From positions 9,498,398 to 9,562,397 of the forward strand of contig OW051469.1 in the NCBI GenBank assembly GCA_932521025.1: a DNA stretch of 64,000 bases. Reading direction: 5' to 3'. The position numbers and the translations under genes are program-made. This DNA is from Oscheius onirici (Eukaryota; Nematoda; Chromadorea; Rhabditida; Rhabditidae). A model generated the notes under the pieces. It made no database searches, was not told the DNA's origin, and worked only from the letters and a program-made list of their open reading frames with translations. How positions within the stretch are numbered: the first letter of the stretch is position 1; each line of letters opens with the position of its first letter. Shown one piece after another: positions 23,303 to 36,585 of this stretch.

Positions 23303-26300
23303 TCACTTGTAGCGGAACATTTTGACGCTGTCGCTGGTGCAGTCGACGACAAAACACTGGCCTTTTCGGGCTCCGGAGCCGACAAAGATTCCGGAAGGCC
23401 ATTTCAGAGCGGAGCCCTTGGAATCCATGTGGAATTCGAAGCCGCCTTTGTAGTTGGAAATCTGAAATTTTTGGATTTAGAAAGGGGAAGTTTTGGCATT
23501 AAACTTACAGCCAACATGTGTCGATTGCCATTCTTCTGAATGCCGGAGATTATGTGACCCGTATCGGGACAGACAGCACATGAGAGAGCAGCAATCCTGC
23601 CTGGAGTTCCACTCGGAGCCAGATCTATGTCCCGTTGGTAGCGACCAGCTCCGTCGAAGAGCACAAGTCCCGAGGCCGTTCCAACCAAAATGTCGTCGTC
23701 TCTTCCAGTATTTACCGCCGTAATTTTTGCGTCTTTCGTCTTGAAAGAGAACAGAGGAACAAGGTTCGGGTCAAAGACGAAAATCTTGTCAGTATCGGCA
23801 ATGAGGAAGCGTCCACGCCGGTCTAGAGCCATATCAGTGGGACGGTTCAGTTCGGAGAAGGTGACTACCTGGAAAAACTCTCTTAGTCTGTCTTTCTGTT
23901 TCTCAGTCTCTCTGTCTCAGACTACCGTACCTGTAACTCTTTTCCAGAATTGTCAATCTTTGTGATGGTCTTCGTCCGCCAGTTGAGTACAGCTATCTCA
24001 TTCTTTGGGAGAAGAGCCATACCGACGGCTGTGCCATGAAGACAGGGACTTTTGATGTCGGAGACGACTTCTCCACTGGCTTTGACAACCCGGACTGAAA
24101 AGTTACAGTAGAGAGGGTAAGTGACAGTGACCGTAGCCTGGTTCAGTAACTCACTCCGATCATTTCCAGTATCCAGAACATAGAACTTGTCCTCATCGAT
24201 GGCCACCTTGGTTGGCATCTTCAACTGAACTCCCAGTTGCCATCGTGGGACATGATGGGACGATACTGTTACTTTGTACGGACTATTTTTCAGTGGACGA
24301 CCAAAAATATCGACCGAGATTGTATAGGATCCCGGAAGAGGGGCTCTGAAATCCCACTAACTAGTTACTGTATTTTCTTACCGGAATATTAGTTCATAAG
24401 TTCCGTCATTCAGGTCATGCACTATCACTCCACAGTCTATGCCAGTGTCCGATTCCAGCTTGACATCTAGTGGATCTCCACCAGTCGTCCTCTGCTTTCC
24501 ATTGAGATCAAAGGTTCGGACTAGGAACTTGGACTCGGTATGAGTTTCAGACTCGTCCGTTGGTTCAATAATCGAGGCTGATGGAAAAGTGGTTGAGGCG
24601 TAGACTGTCCCGAAACTGTCCAGATTCTTTTGAACGGCTGGAAAAGAAGAGATGAGTCCCTGTTCCTGTCCCTCACCTTGAACCAGTTCACTCGTCCCTG
24701 TATTCAATCTCAGAAATGCATTCTCCCTCGGCTGGGCAATGTTCGTATCGAGACTGCCCTCAAGTGATTTCAGATTTCTCGGCATGGAGCGCACGTCCAT
24801 TTGACATTTGGCCAGTTCCTGAATATCAAATTATTTTTTGCTAATAATGATAAAAAAGTACCTTTTCTAGCTTCTTCTTCTCGTCCGAGATTACTTCAAT
24901 CTGATCTTTTAGAACTTTTCGTTTTTCGTCTCTCCTCTGCCGAACCCCTTCAATCAGTTCACGACGCCGATTTTCCACGAGATTTGAGACTTCCTAAAAA
25001 TTTAAATATATGGAAAAAGTGGTCATTTTGATCGATTATAAAGGACTGTTTTGAACATGTGAGGTCGCCAAAAGTCAGCCTCTTGGAAGGGGGAAAACAG
25101 CGCTCGCGCTGTTTACCCTCATTTCCTAGTCAAAAACAACTGGAATTGCAGTAAAAATTCGGAGAATTGGAAGCGATCGGGGGGAGATGAGTCAGTCAAA
25201 AAATGTTGACGGTGGGAGGGTGCGAGAATCGATAAACTGTCACAACAGGCGAACCTGCAGGGCTGAGTTGATCTGGTCAACGATTTTGTCCACGTTTTTG
25301 TCCAGCTGCGCAATCTCGTCCAGGACAGATCCTTTGGCTTGATCTAGGGCTCGGAGGCGGCCCTGAAAGAATTTGGGTAAGTCTGAGAGACAGAGTCTGA
25401 CTCACCTTCGCTCTATGAACAACAATTTCAGACATCCTCTTCAGAGCAATAGCGAAAGGTATGACTGTATGTTGATTGCACTTTTTGCTGAAATTTTCTT
25501 CTATCAGTTCATACTTCAAAATTACTCACTTGACCTGAGTACTGGTGCACCTCGGACAGAAGACGAGATCACACGTCTCACAGTACAGTAACTGATCGGA
25601 AGGATGTTCTGTACAGGATGGGACGACATCCTTTCTCTGCTTCTGCATCACGTCCAGCAGCTGGTTGATGAGAAAAGCAGCCGGTAATGAGTTTACTCCT
25701 CCCGTCGGCAGGTTAGCCTCCTCGCGACACATTGGACATTTGAGACTGCCGACATTGGCCTGGAAAGCACAAAATTTGTTCACTCTCTGCCAGGTGTGGC
25801 CAGGTGGTATTTCGCGCCAGCGGAGGCGTATCTGTCAATACTAGGACTGTACCAGCTGTCACAACTTCAAACAGAAATCTTGTTTTGAATTTGAATAGAC
25901 GTTTTCAACTGGTCTTTGCCTGGTCTGTCTGTCTATCTGTCTCCCAGTCTCTCTGTATTTTTTCTGTCACACTGCCCCTCTGCCCCTGTGCCCCTCTGAC
26001 TCTCTGTCTCTTTGTCCCTCTGTCAATCTGTCAATTTGTCCCCCTGCCCCCCTGTATCTCTGTCTCTATGTCTCTCTGACTCCTGTCCCTCTTCCCCTCT
26101 CCCCATTTCCATAGCAAACAGTCCCTCCCGAATAAAGAGAAGGTGGTAAAATGGAAACGAACCTGTGGAAGGGCGGCTATTTGTTGTAGGCAGGAGAGGC
26201 AAACAGAGTGTGAGCACGGGAGCAGCTTAGCCTTCCGCTCGTCCTGAAAACGATTAACACTTGTACGTTGTTTCTAGATGAGTACAGAGACAGAGATAGG

Positions 26301-27121
26301 ACTCATGGATAGCTTGCAATGTTGACACAGGGGTCTCAATAACGCTGCCCCAGCTGCCAGTTTCCCCCTGGCAGGTCCTCTGAGCTCCGAGTAGATTAGC
26401 ATTTCCGTAATTAGCGCCCACTTGTAGGAGACATTGATTGAGCCTTACGCGGTGCGTGGCGACTTCTATTACGGGGGGCGACACAGCGTTATGATTAATC
26501 TAGGGTAGAGGGTTGCATGGAGAGTCCTCAGAATGTGTACGAAAGGGACATTTTTCTTTAGTTTTTCGCTCTAAAAACGCTGTCATGTAGCCGCCCCATT
26601 TTGGCGTTGCTAAGCAACAGTTGGACACGAATATCGGTTTCGCTCAAAATTTTACCAAGATCGTGTTGTTTCAAGATTATTTTTAAAATAGATTATGCTA
26701 TTATCAAGATTAAACGTATCTATGCAATCCAGTAAAATGTCGAACATATCACCAAGAACAAACCTCTAACAATAAATATCCTTTCATCCTAATCGCGTCA
26801 ATTAAGCCCAATTTCGGGCCGAAGATTTAATTTTTCGGCTTAGCAATGTTAAGTTGTAGCTCTTGATCTGCTCTAGAACTTTCTAAAACATGGAAAATTT
26901 TAAAAATGCCGTCTTCGACCAGAAAACGAAGAAAACATGCGCGTTTCTCAAAGTTTCATGCACTCAAGAGCACCCACCCAAGAAACCTCAAAAATTACCT
27001 GATCATAAAGAAGAAGACATGTTGAGCAAGTAAGAAAGGACTCGCTAAACTCGTCCAAGTTGATATTGACGGTTTCGACCAGAGTCGACGTTGTGGGTCG
27101 TGTGGCAGTCACGACGGACAT
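23303..27121 (-). CDS. TRIM2/3-like RING, B-box, coiled-coil, filamin, NHL protein
   Basis: Twelve exons: 26999-27121, 26163-26243, 25530-25759, 25406-25487, 25255-25362, 24862-24993, 24677-24818, 24382-24637, 24155-24345, 23931-24094, 23509-23868, 23303-23461; 675 aa. The RING is split over three exons and complete: LTCSTC, LPCSHSVCLSC, KCPMC. The B-box has CTEHP, YCETCDLVFCPRC and CNQH. A charged coiled coil follows (about 185-265), then a filamin repeat ending PLPGSYTISVDIFGRPLKNS, then NHL repeats (LDTGNDR, MALDRRGRFLIADTD, GRIAALSCAVCPDTGHII, FVVDC). The order matches TRIM2/TRIM3: ubiquitin ligases that bind targets or RNA through the NHL propeller. The start at 27121 is the first ATG after an ATATTCAG acceptor; an upstream exon is possible. 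A 39 nt intron (24638-24676) is itself open in frame. Confidence 0.92.
25920..26100 (-). repeat. CTGTCTCTCTGTC low-complexity tract in a TRIM gene intron
   Basis: Pyrimidine-rich on the plus strand (CTGTCTGTCTATCTGTCTCC and similar), so purine-rich GACAGA in the transcript of this minus-strand gene. Confidence 0.85.
26844..26893. repeat. Degenerate hairpin repeat copy
   Basis: AAGTTGTAGCTCTTGATC then TGCTCTAGAACTTTCTAAAA, matching the ACAAAGTTGTAG family with several changes; within the first intron of the TRIM gene. Confidence 0.5.
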
Positions 27122-30100
27122 GCCTGCCGGAGGGGAGGAGAGCGAGGGCACGCCCCTTGCTGAATATGAATATTACCGGAAAATTATGAGAAGGAGAAAG
27201 TACAGGAAAGAAAAGAGGAGAGGAGTGATCGGAACACAGCTGCGATCGAAAAACATTGAGAAAGTGGGAGAGGGGGATAGTTTCGAGTGGGTCAGCGACG
27301 GAGAGCGAGTACAGTACGTTTTTTTGCTCAAATTCTTGAGTAAAGATCATAAACTGTAAAGTTACCGTAATTTGTACAAATAATGTGTACTGTAAATGTA
27401 AAAATAAGGGTATAAACTTGACAAAAGTTCCAATGATTCCTTTAGATGCATCACTCTTTCCAAAAATTTCAACAATTTCAGGCCCAATCTACAATTTTTG
27501 AATTTGATGAAGTTTTGCAAGAATACGACAGATTTTGGGCCCAACTATAGTTTAAATACAATATTTTTTAGCGTAACCAAAAATACACACAAAATAGGAA
27601 AAAAAGTTATCTATTAAACGTTCCCAAAGTAGCTGGAAGTTTAGTAGTCTGGTCCAACTACACTCGGAATCGAGGTCTTGGATATACAGTACTTTAGTGA
27701 CCGAAAGTGCAAAAAAATGTTCTAATTTAAACAAGAACTTCTTGAAAAATTATAGAAGTACAGTCGTCATTTTCATGACCGAAAACTATGAATGTTCATA
27801 AAGATGACTCGGCCGACGGAAACGACTACAAAGCCTGTCATTTGGTTTTGTTCAAAAGTCCGCCGGGGAGAAATTTGTTCTCTTCACGGCTGAACGACTC
27901 TGTAATCCTTGCGCATGGATGCTCGTAAGTAAGTAAAGGAAAAGAACTGTTAGAGGGCTTGATTTGGCGCTCTTTTACGGCATAATGGACGAGACAGACA
28001 GTGAGAGACGACGCGCAGTTATTCAATTATTCCGCGTGCAAAACGATCGGACAAGGGCCAGAGAGACCGGAATCCGATAACCAACCAGCACAGTTCGCAT
28101 GTCCTCTTTGCTCGCTATTCAAATTTATCCGCGTGGGATCTTTGGAAAAACACTTTAAAACTGGGATTGGGAGAGTTTGACCAGCTGGGAAGAAAAATCT
28201 GGACAGATCAAACAAAGAGAGAGGCAGATTGTGACCTCCCGCCGGGCATGGGCGCGGGAGTCGGGCGCATGGTCACACAAAAAGAACGAAGACGATTTGG
28301 GAGGTCTAATGGATAGAGACGGTCACAATGAGAGAGAGGTTAATCGAATAAGAGATCGACGGGTTGGAATTTCTGTGAGCTTTGCATTGATTGGAGCGAA
28401 TAAGAGACAGATGGTCTCAAGGTAATCTAGACAGAGGGACAGAGAGACGATAGAACAGATCATCAGAGAGTCAGGGAGACGATGAGACAGAGAGCCAAAT
28501 TTTTACGTAATTCAGGCCATAAAGTGTCAAGAGTGGGCGATATTGAAGAGGCAGCGTGAGAGACAAATGATCAGTTTGAACAGTCCGAAAGAGGCTCTGT
28601 GCTCGTTTGTTTTCAAAGCAATAAGTTCGTAAAGGTGCCGACAAACGACTGCCGACAGCGAAACATTGCATTTCTAATGAGAACATCTGTGTGCGCTGTG
28701 AGGCGATTCTTTGTTTCACTTTTTATCTTCTCCAGATCTGGAGAAACGACTTCGCAAGTCACGTGGGTCTTCCCGTCCCTCTCATCCATCATCCGCCTCT
28801 CTCTGACAGCCTCCCGACGAAGAAGAGGCCAATTTTCGTCAAAGAAAGAGACGTCTTTGGACTTGTTTTATTGCCAAAAAGGGGAAGCAGTATAAATCGG
28901 GAGAATATACGGACGGAAAACTCTAGTCATCCGGTGCAGTAAGGGTAGGTCACACGGACTGATCGAGAAAACACGTACGAATTTGTCACTGCTGGCCTGG
29001 TAAAGCAAGCACACAACAAAACAGGAAACCACGTGAGATGATCATAGAGAGAGAGAGACCGGAAAATATTGGCCTAGTGACTGATATCTGTTCGCCGGAA
29101 CGATTAGAAAAACAGTCATAAAATGGAACATTTACAGCTGCAGGATTAGCAGTTGGTCATGTGGCTCCCGTGTCGACAAGCCCGTGTCCCCGTCACGTCG
29201 TTATCTTATTCTCATGATAACATTGATTTGTTTGTTGGGGCCACGGACAGCAGCGTCTAATTAGCAGTAGGAGGAAAGGAGGAAAAATCACGAGAGGAAA
29301 CTGGTTACGAGAAAAGACTGCTGAACAGTTGATCACGAAGTTACGCAATGGCTTGGGACAGTTGTGGCCGTCGGGGACCCTCTAGACTAATATTTAGGTT
29401 GGCGAGTGTGGTGATAAGAAGTAACTGACAGGTGCCCTTATCAATTCTGACCATGGAGAGAAGTGGCCATAAGACTGGAGAAAGGGATCTGACCGAAGGG
29501 AGAACGGGTTGAGTACAGGAAATTGGTTAGGTTAAACTTCGTTACCACTTTATGTTTGATAGGTATATTTTTATCTAGTAAAAAAATAATAAAAGGGATT
29601 GCCCACACTTATAACAAATCAAACTTATTGCACAACAGGCTCGTGAAACTGTAGGCTTATAAAAGAAAAGGAGACTAATAAAGGTTTAATGCCTGTGTCA
29701 AACTTTCGTCTTGTACTTTCGCAATACGAGGTCTTGTGCTTGGAATCGCAGTGACAAATTCTCGTATATGGAAAATACGCATGGCGAAGTCTTGGTTAAC
29801 TCTATAGACAACACACACAAACTTCAGCTAGCTAAGTTTTACAAAGTTGTAGAACAGATCGAAACCGACTTTTGTTGAAGCACAGCAAAGTCAAAACGCT
29901 ACATTCGCGCAACCTCATATACAGATCACGCCGAGACGGTACGGACGCGACTAGGGGAAATCCCAGAATGAGAGGAAAAAGTTTTAAAGAGTAAATGAGA
30001 ATAGAAGGCTAATCGACGAAGGACATGTGACCGACCGACATCTAGCATTGCATAATTTACGAGCAGTGTCTGCTCGGAGCAGATGTGCAACAACAGATAG

Positions 30101-31111
30101 AGCGTCGTCTGTCTGGCCTTTTCCATAATCTTGGAAGTCTCTTAGGAGAACCAAAGTTTCAAAACTCGTATGTCATTTGAGCTCCTGTGGTCATGATAAA
30201 CATAAACTATAATAAACTACGGGTCGAGAGGGGAGAGCAGAGCCATCCCGACTGGCTCCCTTTGAGACATGTTGTGTGTGTATTGATTCACAACGAGCAG
30301 CTCTATGGACCACAGGGTCAAGAGCTCTCGGTGTTTCCGTTCAATTTTACAACCATTTGTTTTTTCTCGCGACAAAAAACTTCCCCTTTAAAAGTATACC
30401 CAGCCCCGACCCAGGATCTGATTCACGCGATGACGAGTCTTCGCGGCGGGTCTGGGTGAAAGGGCTTGGCAATATGCGTCCCGCAGTGGTTTTCCATCCT
30501 TATTTTTGTGTTTTTACAAAATCAAAATCAAATTAAAGCTAGACAATTTAAAATTTATGCCAAAAGTAGCCAGGACCACTACCAGAGCGCTGCCAAATTT
30601 CGCAATTGAATTACAACTAGAAATGTCAGAATTGAAACTCGTAAGATTTTGATCTCTCACAGAGATTAAAAACGTATAGGAAACGAAGCGATCGTTGGTT
30701 GTTCACTGACGACGAGGCGCAAGGAAAACACAGCTGTCCCCTCCGTCGGACAGTCTCCGTGTATGGTCAAGGGGGCTGAGAGACCTCGAGCGACCGATCG
30801 ATCCTACCGACCATTTCTTTGCGGTCAACGCACTGTCTCACTGTCCGAGTGAGTCGGACAGTTGTTCCTAATTTTTTTGTCTTCCCCCTATGCGTTCAAT
30901 AACACTTACATGTTGCAATTTTTCCGTTGAACATTTTAACGTTTTCTTTTTTTGCCGAAAGTCTAAAGCTCAAACGTCTAACGAATTTGTCGCTCTGTTC
31001 GTGACCCTGAACCTCCACCTCAGCCAGCCTTTTCACTCCCACGCGACGTGGTCCTCCTCTTAATTTATCCATTAATTCATCTCAATTTCGCAAATTTAGG
31101 GTTCCCATTAA
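27122..31111. other. 4 kb gene-free region between TRIM and SLC12A9
   Basis: No coding gene can be supported on either strand. It contains a half hairpin repeat (29836-29862) and short GAGA runs (29045-29060). As the upstream region of two divergent genes it probably holds their control elements, but none is recognisable by eye. Confidence 0.5.
29836..29862. repeat. Half copy of the hairpin repeat
   Basis: TTTTACAAAGTTGTAGAACA is present; the inverted second half has decayed or is missing. Confidence 0.6.
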
Positions 31112-34100
31112 ATGGTCGAAAACGACCCGCGGATACTGTCCGCCTCTTCAAATACGACCAGCTATGGTGGCATTGTGAATGAGATGTTTGAGCCAACTGG
31201 CGTCGTCACAAGCCAGCCAACTACCAGCAATGGAAATGGCAGCCTACCTAAGAAGTTTGATGGAGATCCACTAATGATGGGTATGTTAATTTTGCTCTTA
31301 TTTGTGGGCAGGTCCCGAGGGGAAGGACCACGGGACTTTCATAAATCCTTCTACGAGCAGCTTGTTACCTCGGCAACGCATTTCCGTTATGTAGATTTCG
31401 CAAAAATTTATCTCTTGCTTTAATACTTTTACAAGTTTGTATATTTTGAGTTTTAAATCTTCAAATTTTCGAAAGTCTTTGCCTAAGATTAGGGGTTGCC
31501 CAGAGAGTATAAAATTATGACCAAAAAAGCCGCCATGAGCAGCAGGATTTCTTTTCTATCTTACCGTAAACATGAATTATATTTGTCTAATTTTTCATTC
31601 TATCTCACTGAACTAAAGCCTAAATCCTATTTCGTAACATAAAAACAAGAGAAGAGCACAAGGCCAAAAGCGGTGTCGAGTGTCGAGCTGAATCACACGC
31701 TGCTCCAGCTGAGGCTGGGTCCCCTCCTGTTTACTTAGTTACACACGACTGTGCAGTGTCTCTGATAAAGCGCCAAAGTCTCCAAACGGTCTTCCTTTCC
31801 TCGAATTTCTTAATAAACTTCAATTTTTGAAGCATGGACGTGGTAGACGTTGGTCCGCTTCCGGAAAGCATACCCGACGTGGTAATTTCTACTACCGGGA
31901 CCGGCACCTACACAAATAATGCAGCTACAAATAATAGTGATACGTCGAGCGAAATATCGAGTCAGTAAAAGTAGTTTTTGGGGTTAAAATTTAAATCGAA
32001 CATTTCAATTAATGCGTGAAATTTCAGACGAAGATGCGATCAGGACGAGAGAATCCATTTCCGCGACGCTTCCGCAATCTCCCAGTGAGTCATCTTTTTA
32101 TATATATTCCTGTTTAATATCAGAGTAATCTTTAAAATTAAACATGGTGAGGTTAAGCTATTTTGCTTTGACTGTTGAGAAACAATTATATTTCTTCGAT
32201 AAAAATGCGCATCGTATGGCACCGCTCCACGTCGCCACTGCTCTTTTGTTCAGCCTGTTCAGCATGGAAATTGAAACATTTTCACCAAAAATTGCTAATT
32301 TTAGCCAAAAAGGTAAAAACATTTCGAAGAGAACCAATTACGTCATTTGTTTTTCGCCAGAGGCTCATGTTTCAGTTTATTGGCCTAATCATTCACTGAA
32401 AATTGTTAGACATTGAGAAAGGGACTTTTCTTTAAAAAAAAACAAACGTTTTTTTCAGGCGTCGAGTTCAGTAATGCGACTCCAAAAGGTCTCTCGACGA
32501 TATCCGGGGTCTTTGCACCCGTTGCCCTGTCAATGTTCAGTATCCTGCTCTTCCTGCGAATGGGATTTGTCGTTGGACAACTTGGCTTTCTCGTTACTGT
32601 ACTCCAACTTTTGATGGCTTACTCAATAGTTCTGCTGACTGTTCTCTCACTCTGTGCAATTTCCTCAAACGGGGCCATCGAAGGCGGTGGAGTTTATTGT
32701 AAGTCCTTTTTTGTTCGTTTACAAAATAAATACAGATATGATTTCACGATCTCTCGGCCCGGAATTTGGCGGAGCTATTGGAATTCTCTTCTTCATAGCG
32801 AACGTCTTTTCCTGTGCTCTTTACATTGCTGGATTCACGGAGGCTTTGTTAAACAATCTCGGGCATGGACAGTTCCCCGACTCTCCCGAATGGCGCTTCT
32901 TCTATTGTGTCCTTGTTTCCATCCTGTTGTTGGTACTGTCGCTTCTTGGTTCGGCCCTTTTCGCCAAGACAGCATTGGTCACCTTCATTCTTATTTCTGT
33001 AAGTTTTTTTTTAAAGTTTTTGACTAAGATATTTTTAGATCTGCTACTCGACATGGATATTTTCTGTCATCTTCACTGGAGAGACCCAAATGACCATTCC
33101 GAAGGTGAACACGCCCGCCTACAGGGTTCTGGAAAATGCTTCTGATCCTACCAGTCCTCTGGTTGTCAACTTTGATCAAAACATTACAGCAACGTATACT
33201 GGATTCAGGTTTGTCTGTTTCTTTGTTTTCACCTCACGTATTTTAGTTTTCACACCCTTGGAGAAAATCTCTTCACAAACTACACAATGGATTATACTAC
33301 CGAAAAGCAGACTGATTTTGCTCTTATGTTTGCAATTATCTTCTCTGGAGTTACAGGTGGTTTTTTAAATTAATTCTCACAACTTTTGTATAGGTCTGAT
33401 GGCCGGAGCCAACATGTCCGGAGAATTGGCACGACCCTCAGTCTCTATTCCCAGAGGAACTACGCAGGCCGTTCTGACGACTTTCTGTACATACATCTTG
33501 ACCGCATTTTTGATGGCCTGTACTGCTAGCAGAAATTTGCTACAAAATGACTACACGGTCATGATGGACACTGACTTTCAGCGCTGGTTCATTCTGGTCG
33601 GAATCTTCGCTACGACCTTGTTCAGTTCCATGAGTAATCTAATTGGTATTTTTTTAGTTTTACTTCTGTAAAATTCAAATATAGGTTCTTCCCGCGTTCT
33701 TAATCGCCTTTCCCACGACAAACTGTTTGGATGTCTTCTTCGCCCGGCTACATACGAAATCGGAGACAAGAATCCAGTCGTTTCAGTGCTGGTAGCCTGG
33801 TTCTGTGTTGTTGTAAGTTTTTGAAACTTTTTGAAAAGTTGAAATGTTTTTAAGTTGGTTCTTCTTATTGGAGCAATGAACAAGATCGCCAAGTTGACTT
33901 CAATTTTCTTCCTGCTCTCATACATGGGAGTTAACATTGCCTGTCTCGCCTTGGAACTGACAAGTGCTCCAAATTTTCGGTAGGATTTATATTTTGTATT
34001 TTTTCTATTACGTGAACGTCTCTGAAGTTTTAAGAATAATTTTGGCTGGTGCACTCCCGTATCATTTCGGCACGCTCTCAGGTTGGCCTGGGACCCGCGG

Positions 34101-35692
34101 GCATACATCGTCTTGCATTTGCTTCCGGAAAAATCAACTTTATTTTTCAGACCGACGTTCAAGTTTTTCTCTTGGTATACTTGCGCTCTTGGAGTTATTT
34201 GTACTGGAACAATGATGCTGGTTGTTGACGCGGCAATGAGCGCGATCGGGGTTGTTATCCTCATGATCTTGATTATGGTTCTTCACTACCAGGTATATAT
34301 TTCTGAATTACTTATTCACAACTCTTTCACAGGCTCCGGCAGCGTCCTCTGGATCTATTTCCCAAGCTCTGATCTACCACCAGGTCAGAAAATATCTTCT
34401 CCTTCTTGATGTCCGAAAAGAGCATGTCAAGTACTGGCGTCCACAAATCCTGCTGCTCGTTTCACGACCAGCCTCTGCTTGCCATCTGATGGACTTTGTG
34501 AATGATATGAAAAAATCCGGACTCTACGTTATTGGTCACGTCAAGAAAGGAGAGCTGGAAGTTCATGACCAGAGCGATCCTCTGCAGCAAGTCTTCCCCT
34601 ACTGGCTGTCTCTCGTCGACTACATGAAACTGAAGGCCTTCGTGGAAATCACTCTTGCTGATAGTGTCAGGAACGGAATCCAGCAGCTCATTCGACTTTC
34701 GGGACTTGGAGCAATGAAGCCAAACACTGTCGTTGTCGGTTTCCATGAAACGAGACCCTCAGACACCGTTCTGCAAGAGACTCATCTGTTGAAAGATCTT
34801 CGGTTCTCGAAGATTGATCGAGGAGCTGTTGTGGAATACTTCACAGCTAGTGACTACGTTCCTAGAGTAAGATTAATATATTTTTGTGTGCTAACTAGAT
34901 ATTTCAGGAACTCAACGGAAATCTTGATCGTCTCTCAGCTGTGGATTACGTAAAAGTTCTACAAGATGTCCTTCACATGAACAAGAATCTCTGCGTCGCT
35001 AGAAATTTCCACAAAATGGACAAGGTTTCCGATTTTTCGAAAAATTTTGAAATATTTAAAATTTCAGGACGCAATGGCTCGTGGTTGGAATGGTCAGAAG
35101 CGGTTTATTGACGTCTGGCCGGTGGATTTACAGAAGCCTGTCGAAACTGGACTAGGCTGGGACAACAGTTCTTTGTTCCTGTTGCAGTTGGCCTGTATTC
35201 TGTCAATGTCCTCGAGATGGAGATATTATGCCCGACTGAGAGTCTTCATCTGTGTCAACAGTCTACAGGTGGCTTTAAAAAGAAAGTTAAAGTATTTTGT
35301 ATTCAGGACATGCACAGACGAGAGCGACAGCTGAAGCAGATGCTTGACACGTTGAGAATCAAAGCAGAGTCTATTGTAGTGCCCTGGGATCACGTCGTAT
35401 GTCATTTCGGGCAGCAAGTGACAACTGCTAGGTAACATTAAACCACGATTTTTTTAAATAGTTTTACAGGCCGTCAGTTGACTTGCCAGTAGCCTACGTG
35501 ACCGCCTTCAACGACATGATCAAGCGCTACAGTGAAGAAGCTGCCATAACTCTTCTCAGTCTACCGATTCCACCCCAGGACGTTAATCAGGACGCTCAAC
35601 GCTATCTGGATGTTGTTGGTCAACTGACTGATTCTCTCCCTCCCACAATGATGGTTCATGGAGTCTCATCCGTAATCTCGACGGCTCTCTAA
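31112..35692 (+). CDS. SLC12A9: SLC12A9-like cation-chloride cotransporter family member
   Basis: Exons: 31112-31280 (first exon a), then 32028-32084, 32459-32698, 32736-32998, 33039-33208, 33247-33356, 33394-33645, 33685-33812, 33855-33979, 34151-34292, 34333-34866, 34908-35024, 35068-35268, 35307-35431, 35470-35692; 951 aa. The start of the transporter core reads [20 protein letters not shown] and [11 protein letters not shown], followed by [20 protein letters not shown]. The large C-terminal domain has [38 protein letters not shown] and [14 protein letters not shown]. The end, [14 protein letters not shown], matches SLC12A9 rather than NKCC or KCC. Members are 12-TM proteins; the transported ion of SLC12A9 is not settled. 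A second first exon is listed separately. Confidence 0.93.
31834..31960 (+). CDS. SLC12A9: Alternative first coding exon of the SLC12A9-like gene
   Basis: An ATG at 31834 opens [20 protein letters not shown] and ends at a GTCAGT donor in phase 1. This is the same phase as first exon a, so it joins the exon at 32028 in frame and would replace the 56-residue N-terminus with a 42-residue Ser/Thr/Asn-rich one. It sits inside the intron after exon a, behind an ATTTTTGAAG sequence. Two start exons of equal phase suggest two promoters or trans-splice sites. It is inferred from sequence only. Confidence 0.55.
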
Positions 35693-35912
35693 GCCACCAA
35701 TAGAATATATACCAATACTCTCGCGGGTACATCAAAATATGAATCTAAAATGTCTCTATTGGTGCTTGTCTGTATATTATATTCGAGTCTCTAATGTGCT
35801 TCTTTTCTCTTGTAGTTACGCAACCTGTGATAGACCCCCTTTTGTGATTATGTTCAAAATGAACCGTCTTGTTATGTTTGAGTGTGTAATGTAATCGATC
35901 GACTGGGGGTCA

Positions 35913-36488
35913 ATGTCACGCATCATTTTCGTCTTTCTCATAGCAGGTAAAAAATCATTTTACAACTTGGAAACTTCAGTAGTTGCTTCCGTATCTTCTC
36001 GAACCTTGACAGAGATTCTTTGCGGTCAGACTGGCGAAGAGTGCTCAAGAAGAGAACCAACAAGGTAAGCAAAAACACTAGCAACATATTTTTAAAGAGC
36101 TGTACCATTTTTCCGAAGCCTGAGAGGTCATGTTCGACACAAAACTCAAGATTTAACCTCCCCAAGTGCGCAAGAACTACGAAGATGGGAAAATTATGAG
36201 CTGAATGAGCCAGGAACTGGTCTACATCCTGATAGCGCCGGAGTTGGAGCCAATGGAGTCCCATACGGTCCAGGCCTTGGCGATGTCGAAATCAGAAGCG
36301 GATTGGGAATAGGTTACGGTGTTGGAGATCTCGGAATCAGAAGGGACTTTGGACTTTTCATGGGTAAAGTTCTCAGAGCATATGAAACAGTCCTTTAAGG
36401 CGGTTCTGGTAGAAGTGGTGGCCAAGCATTCGGATGGGGAAACGGTGATCAACGAAGAACAGGAGCAGCCCCGTGGTTCTGGCCCTAA
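35913..36488 (+). CDS. Small secreted Gly-rich protein ending in a Trp motif, unrecognised
   Basis: Exons 35913-35946, 35980-36064, 36098-36363, 36400-36488; 157 aa. A signal peptide (MSRIIFVFLIAVVASVSS) is followed by a short Cys pair region, charged sequence, and a Gly-rich part with two similar units, DVEIRSGLGIGYGVG and DLGIRRDFGLFMG. It ends SGGQAFGWGN then APWFWP. Introns are 33-36 nt and two use AAG acceptors (36097, 36399), so boundaries need RNA support. No family is recognised. It lies 220 nt after SLC12A9 and 97 nt before the CUB-like gene; secreted peptide or matrix roles are only guesses. Confidence 0.55.
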
Positions 36489-36521
36489 TTGTGATTTCTG
36501 TGTCCAGACTACTGTAATACC

Positions 36522-36527
36522 AATAAA
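36522..36527 (+). terminator. AATAAA polyadenylation signal of the small secreted gene
   Basis: Exact AATAAA 34 nt after the stop at 36488 and about 60 nt before the next start codon. Confidence 0.5.
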
Positions 36528-36585
36528 AATGAACTCATATAATTGGTACTACGGCCAATTTCATTTATGATCGTCAGTTGACTAG

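Noticed and set aside
27060..27359. 99-codon sense frame opposite the TRIM start
   Set aside because: It overlaps the TRIM first exon on the other strand, with no independent support.
33578..34264. 228-codon antisense frame
   Set aside because: It is a shadow of several SLC12A9 exons, which have clear family matches in the sense strand.
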